A DNA stretch of 11,244 nt from positions 87,964-99,207 of the forward strand of contig DHNG01000025.1 in the NCBI GenBank assembly GCA_002409405.1, read 5' to 3'. Below, piece after piece: positions 7,776 through 11,244 of the stretch; position 1 is the first letter of the stretch, and each line of letters begins with the position of its first letter. A program made the position numbers and the translations under genes. The notes beneath the pieces are model-generated. The model was not told the DNA's origin. It did not search any database and worked only from the letters and a program-made list of their open reading frames with translations. Source of the stretch: Flavobacteriales bacterium UBA5422 (lineage in GTDB: Bacteria; Bacteroidota; Bacteroidia; Flavobacteriales_D; Crocinitomicaceae).

Positions 7776-8836
7776 GAGATGAACTAGATGAGATGGATAA
7801 ACACCTCTCCGAAGAACAGGAAGAAGAACTGTATGAACATCACAAAGTCAAGGTAGATCCCGGGCAGTTTATTGTCAGAATTGACAAGTACCTGATGGAT
7901 CGTCTTCCCAATACTTCGAGAAACAGGATTCAAAATTCCGCCAAAAATGGTTTTATCATTGTCAACGGAAAAAAGGTAAAGCAAAATTACAAGGTAAAGC
8001 CCAATGATGAAATTTCACTGGTACTTCCCTTTCCTGCTCAGGAACTGGATTTAATCCCTGAAAATATTCCATTGGAAATCCCGTATGAAGATGACGACTT
8101 GTTGGTTGTTAATAAACCAGATGACATGGTAGTTCATCCCGGGCTGGGAAATTACAGAGGTACACTGGTCAACGCATTGGTATATCACATTGACAATTTA
8201 CCGCACAGATCACAGGATTATTATGGACGTCCCGGACTCGTGCACCGACTGGATAAACATACAACGGGACTGGTTGTAGTGGCGAAAACAGAATATGCAC
8301 TCAGTCACCTGGCAAAACAATTTTTTGACAGAACAACGGAACGCCGATACTGGGCATTGGTATGGGGGGATGTTAAAGAAGACGGAACTGTTACCGGACA
8401 CATCGGACGTTCACTGAAAAACAGAAAAATGTTCGTCGTTTATCCGGACGGAGATCATGGCAAGCATGCCGTAACCCATTATAAAGTACTTGAGCGATTC
8501 GGATTGGTAACACTCGTTGAATGTAAACTGGAGACAGGGCGTACGCACCAGATCAGAGTGCACATGAAACACATCGGGCATACATTATTTCACGACCTGG
8601 AATATGGAGGTGACGCGATTCTGAAAGGTACCACACACAATAAATACAAAACATTCATTGAAAATTGTTTCGAGTTGACCAAGGGACAAGCATTACACGC
8701 AAAAACCCTGGGTTTTAACCATCCGACCAAAAACGAATACTTACGGTTCGACTCTGAACTACCTGCAGGTTTTCAGCAATTGCTCGAAAAATGGAGAAAT
8801 TACACCAAAAATGCAGGTGATTTAATCGAGGAATGA
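7772..8836 (+). CDS. rluD: RluD-family 23S rRNA pseudouridine synthase
   Basis: Converts specific uridines of 23S rRNA to pseudouridine (RluD sites in helix 69, if orthologous) during large-subunit assembly. 354 residues, typical size. An acidic N-terminal extension (1-30) precedes an S4 RNA-binding domain (about 34-85, with IDKYLMDRLPNTSRNRIQ and VNGKKVKQNYKVKPND). The RluA-type catalytic domain follows: VVNKPDDMVVHPG (112-124), the catalytic motif HRLDKHTTGL (158-167) with nucleophile Asp161, RRYWALVWG (191-199), and GRTHQIRVHM (256-265). All key residues are present. The start ATG overlaps the TGA of the upstream gene (ATGA), which implies translational coupling; an in-frame ATG at 7793 would drop seven residues. 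RluA/RluC paralogues share the catalytic domain, so the exact target is inferred. I see no clear terminator after it. Confidence 0.94.
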   Translation: MRDELDEMDKHLSEEQEEELYEHHKVKVDPGQFIVRIDKYLMDRLPNTSRNRIQNSAKNGFIIVNGKKVKQNYKVKPNDEISLVLPFPAQELDLIPENIPLEIPYEDDDLLVVNKPDDMVVHPGLGNYRGTLVNALVYHIDNLPHRSQDYYGRPGLVHRLDKHTTGLVVVAKTEYALSHLAKQFFDRTTERRYWALVWGDVKEDGTVTGHIGRSLKNRKMFVVYPDGDHGKHAVTHYKVLERFGLVTLVECKLETGRTHQIRVHMKHIGHTLFHDLEYGGDAILKGTTHNKYKTFIENCFELTKGQALHAKTLGFNHPTKNEYLRFDSELPAGFQQLLEKWRNYTKNAGDLIEE

Positions 8837-8881
8837 GATTCATTGCTGTCGGAAAAGGCATATAAAAATTCTCTGCAACCG

Positions 8882-8917
8882 TAATTGATTGAGTAAAACG
8901 TAGTAATAATTGATTGA
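8882..8917 (+). repeat. 11-bp direct repeat upstream of the lipoprotein gene
   Basis: TAATTGATTGA occurs perfectly at 8882-8892 and 8907-8917, start-to-start spacing 25 bp (about 2.5 helical turns). The second copy ends 30 bp before the -7 box of the downstream gene, just upstream of where a -33 element would lie. This arrangement would suit an activator site; chance duplication in A/T-rich DNA is the alternative. Confidence 0.5.
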
Positions 8918-8947
8918 AACTTATCCTACGCATTCAGTAAAATTTCA

Positions 8948-8955
8948 TACCTTTG
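8948..8955 (+). promoter_or_regulatory. Putative lipoprotein promoter (-7 box TACCTTTG)
   Basis: TACCTTTG matches TAnnTTTG and ends 20 nt before the ATG at 8976. No TTTG is seen at the expected -33 spacing, so the promoter may be weak or activator-dependent. If used, transcription would start downstream of the in-frame ATG at 8910, which supports the 8976 start. Confidence 0.5.
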
Positions 8956-8975
8956 ATATTCTAATTTTTTTTCAA

Positions 8976-10091
8976 ATGAAAAACACTCTGATTTTTTCTG
9001 TAATAGGCCTGACATTGATATTCCTAACTTCGTGTAAAGACAAAATTGATTTGATTGGAGCCGGTCAGGAATCTGCTGTAGTTATCGGAATTCTGGATCA
9101 ATCAGAATCGACACATTACGTTAAAATTACGCGTACATTTATTGGTGACGGTGTTACCAACTCTCTCGATATCGCTACAATTCCCGATTCATCATACTTC
9201 AACCAGGTAGACATTACAATTCAGGAAATTTTAGCAAACGGAAGCCAGGGAAGATCGTTCACATTACATGACACGATTATTCAGAACAAAGATGAAAATG
9301 GAGTTTTCTATGCTCCTCAACAAAAAGTATATGTATTCTACACCACACCAGCTGCACCGCTATTAGCTGACGCAACCTATAAAATGACTGCAAAAATTGA
9401 TAACGGAAGAATTATCGTAACAGGTCAGACGCAATTGGTGAGTGGTATTTCTGCCGGTACGTGGGCAAATGGAAATGCCAGCATGAAATTAACAGCAAAC
9501 GGAAATGCATTGGGAGAATATGCAACACAGTCATTGAACATCCCCAATGTAGGAAATTCATACAAGATGAACGGAAAAGTACGGTTTGATTACCGGGAAT
9601 ACGCCATTGGAATGACCGATTCAACGGATCATGCGATCTGGTTCAATCTTGGGGAGTACGATATCATTCCGGGAGCAAATACATCTCAGACATTTACATT
9701 TTCAGGGGAGACTTTCTACCGTACCGTAAAAGATAAAGTACCTGTATCTTCTTCTATTGAAAAAAGAATTTACCTCGGGTTTGATGTCCAGATAACAGGA
9801 GCATCAAGAGAATTGGCAAATTACATCGAAGTAAGCAAACCATCTTCTTCATTGGCTCAAAACAAACCGAAATATACGAATTTGACGATCACAGAGGGGC
9901 ATACCGTATTGGGGATTTTCGGAGCGCGTTACACATTTAGTGTCTATAAACCTGCTGTAAGTGTTTCAAGTATTACACAAGGAATGGATAAAAAATCCAG
10001 ACGCGAATTATGTGCAGGACCAGTTACAGGGACACTTAGTTTCTGTTCACAACATGCGTTGGACAACCCGGAATCCTGGTCGTGTAATTAA
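8976..10091 (+). CDS. Putative outer-membrane lipoprotein, DUF4249-like
   Basis: 371 residues starting at ATG 8976 (MKNTLIFSVIG). The N-terminus is a lipoprotein signal: hydrophobic stretch then LTSC with the lipid-anchored Cys20, followed by KDKIDL. The layout right after the Cys (CxxxIDL, a short beta-strand ending in a VVIGIL-type segment, then a THYVKITRTF strand) resembles DUF4249 lipoproteins of Bacteroidota, often found near TonB-dependent receptors. I am not sure of the family, and no receptor gene lies next to it here. The body is beta-rich and has no visible catalytic motif. Cysteines other than the anchor occur only in the last 26 residues (346, 357, 370). An in-frame ATG at 8910 would bury the signal peptide behind 22 residues and would lie upstream of the promoter box, so I reject it. 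It precedes priA by 43 nt. Function unknown; a surface or binding role is inferred from the lipid anchor. Confidence 0.82.
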   Translation: MKNTLIFSVIGLTLIFLTSCKDKIDLIGAGQESAVVIGILDQSESTHYVKITRTFIGDGVTNSLDIATIPDSSYFNQVDITIQEILANGSQGRSFTLHDTIIQNKDENGVFYAPQQKVYVFYTTPAAPLLADATYKMTAKIDNGRIIVTGQTQLVSGISAGTWANGNASMKLTANGNALGEYATQSLNIPNVGNSYKMNGKVRFDYREYAIGMTDSTDHAIWFNLGEYDIIPGANTSQTFTFSGETFYRTVKDKVPVSSSIEKRIYLGFDVQITGASRELANYIEVSKPSSSLAQNKPKYTNLTITEGHTVLGIFGARYTFSVYKPAVSVSSITQGMDKKSRRELCAGPVTGTLSFCSQHALDNPESWSCN

Positions 10092-10134
10092 GATGTTGAT
10101 CACCCTTTAACCGGATTGATCCCAGTAATACTCA

Positions 10135-11244
10135 ATGGATGAACGTACAACCCTTTTTGCAGATGTAATTTTACCTGTTCCTGTTCACAGGGAATTCACG
10201 TATCGTGTTCCCTTCGAAATGAACGATTACATCCAGGAAGGCATCCGTGTTGTTGTCCCCTTTGGGAAATCTAAGTTTTATACAGCAATCGTTACCAAGG
10301 TGCATGAAACAGTACCTTCTGACTATACTGCAAAATACGTAGAGCACATTTTAGATGATGCCCCGATTATTACGGGAAATCAATATGCATTCTGGAAATG
10401 GATTGCAAAGTATTACATGGCTCCGATCGGAGATGTACTGAATGCTGCCCTTCCTGCAAATTTCAAATTGGCAAGTGAGACAAAAATCCAGCTGCATCCT
10501 GATTTTGAAAAAGGAATGGAGTTGGCAGAAAAGGAATTGACACTTGTTGAAACATTAGAAATCCGGGAAGAATTAACCCTCAAAGAGCTTTCTGAAATTC
10601 TTGGAATAAAGAATGTACACCCGATTATCAAGCGACTCATTGATAAGGGAATTGTCATTACACAAGAAGAACTCAATCAAAAATACACGCCGAAAAAAGA
10701 GAGTTTTGTGTGTCTTAATCCTGTTTTTACGGAGGAAGATCTGAACAATGTACTCACTTCCCTGGAAACAAATAAAAGCAAAGCCTCTCAATTGGACGGG
10801 ATGTTGATCATTCTGAAGTTACGGCTGGATACGAACCAGGAATACATTGCAAAAAAAACATTACTTGAACACGGCATCTCAGCTTCCACACTCACAACTC
10901 TTGAGAAAAACGGCTACGTTCTCATCGAGAAACTGGAAGTAAGTCGCCTCCGTACACTTGATCCTTCAGAGACGAGCATCAAGGAACTTTCGGAAGCTCA
11001 AGAAACTGCTTACAGGCAAATCATCGATTCGTTTGAACAACACTTCGTAACATTACTATTTGGCGTTACAGGTTCCGGTAAAACAGAAATCTATGTAAAA
11101 CTGATCAAGGAACAATTAGAGAATGGAAAGCAGGTTTTGTTCCTTCTTCCCGAAATTGCGTTGACCACTCAGTTGATTCAGCGACTTTCTGTTTATTTTG
11201 GGGACTACATCGGTGTATATCATTCCAAATTCAATCAAAACGAA
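10135..11244 (+). CDS. priA: Primosomal protein N' (replication-restart helicase PriA), 3' truncated by window end
   Basis: The 3'-to-5' superfamily 2 helicase that recognises stalled forks and reloads the replisome. 370 residues are in the window with no stop; full PriA is about 730-820, so about half is present. The N-terminal 3'-DNA-binding domain (about 5-100) starts FADVILPVPVHREFTYRVP and contains VVVPFGKSKFYTAIV, a typical PriA opening. A region of about 130-270 is consistent with the winged-helix and linker. The helicase lobe shows Walker A GVTGSGKTE (310-318), motif Ia LPEIALT (338-344) and YHSKF near the edge. The DExH box, zinc-binding cysteines and C-terminal domain lie beyond the window. 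The start at 10135 fits the usual N-terminus. No promoter box or terminator is seen in the 43-nt gap from the lipoprotein gene, so read-through transcription is likely. Confidence 0.95.
   Translation, partial: MDERTTLFADVILPVPVHREFTYRVPFEMNDYIQEGIRVVVPFGKSKFYTAIVTKVHETVPSDYTAKYVEHILDDAPIITGNQYAFWKWIAKYYMAPIGDVLNAALPANFKLASETKIQLHPDFEKGMELAEKELTLVETLEIREELTLKELSEILGIKNVHPIIKRLIDKGIVITQEELNQKYTPKKESFVCLNPVFTEEDLNNVLTSLETNKSKASQLDGMLIILKLRLDTNQEYIAKKTLLEHGISASTLTTLEKNGYVLIEKLEVSRLRTLDPSETSIKELSEAQETAYRQIIDSFEQHFVTLLFGVTGSGKTEIYVKLIKEQLENGKQVLFLLPEIALTTQLIQRLSVYFGDYIGVYHSKFNQNE

Noticed and set aside
8910..8975. Upstream in-frame start for the lipoprotein (22 extra residues)
   Set aside because: It would bury the lipoprotein signal peptide and lies upstream of the TACCTTTG promoter box.

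Overview
The window looks like chromosomal DNA of a Bacteroidota bacterium, most likely order Flavobacteriales (possibly a Crocinitomicaceae/Fluviicola-like genus; the genus is a guess). The evidence is a type IX secretion (T9SS) type A C-terminal sorting domain, a fused SecDF of about 990 residues, Bacteroidota-style promoters (TTTG / TAnnTTTG) in front of several genes, moderate-to-low GC judged by eye, and starts without clear Shine-Dalgarno sequences. Nothing suggests a plasmid, prophage, insertion sequence, CRISPR array or tRNA/rRNA locus. It is mostly core-genome housekeeping and envelope genes.

Layout. Positions 1-991 (+): the 3' part of an ExbB/TolQ/MotA-family proton-channel gene overlapping an ExbD/TolR gene, closed by a strong intrinsic terminator (1028-1059). 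Positions 1060-1424: a gene-free stretch of about 365 nt with two imperfect hairpins and no recognised gene. Positions 1425-1492: two tandem terminators for the minus strand. Positions 1516-4476 (-): secDF, convergent with exbBD. Positions 4477-4720: a divergent promoter region, with a minus-strand TATATTTG box for secDF and a textbook TTTG-N18-TATCTTTG promoter firing right.

Positions 4721-8836 (+) form a compact probable operon: a membrane-anchored three-PASTA protein, then 7 nt later a 753-residue secreted T9SS cargo of unknown function, then (4-nt ATGA overlap) an RluD-family 23S rRNA pseudouridine synthase. After a 139-nt gap containing an 11-bp direct repeat and a TACCTTTG box comes a 371-residue lipoprotein resembling DUF4249 proteins (8976-10091). 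The window ends inside priA (10135 onward), the primosomal helicase.

Functional reading: several products concern the envelope. ExbBD uses the proton gradient to energise outer-membrane work, SecDF uses it to pull proteins across the inner membrane, the PASTA protein faces the periplasm, and the T9SS cargo and the lipoprotein go to the outer membrane or cell surface. RluD and PriA are ribosome and replication-restart functions. I see no convincing new multi-gene system. The points most worth a second look are the translational coupling of a surface protein to an rRNA-modifying enzyme, the cysteine-bearing third PASTA repeat, the 11-bp direct repeat before the lipoprotein gene, and the gene-free stretch with hairpins.
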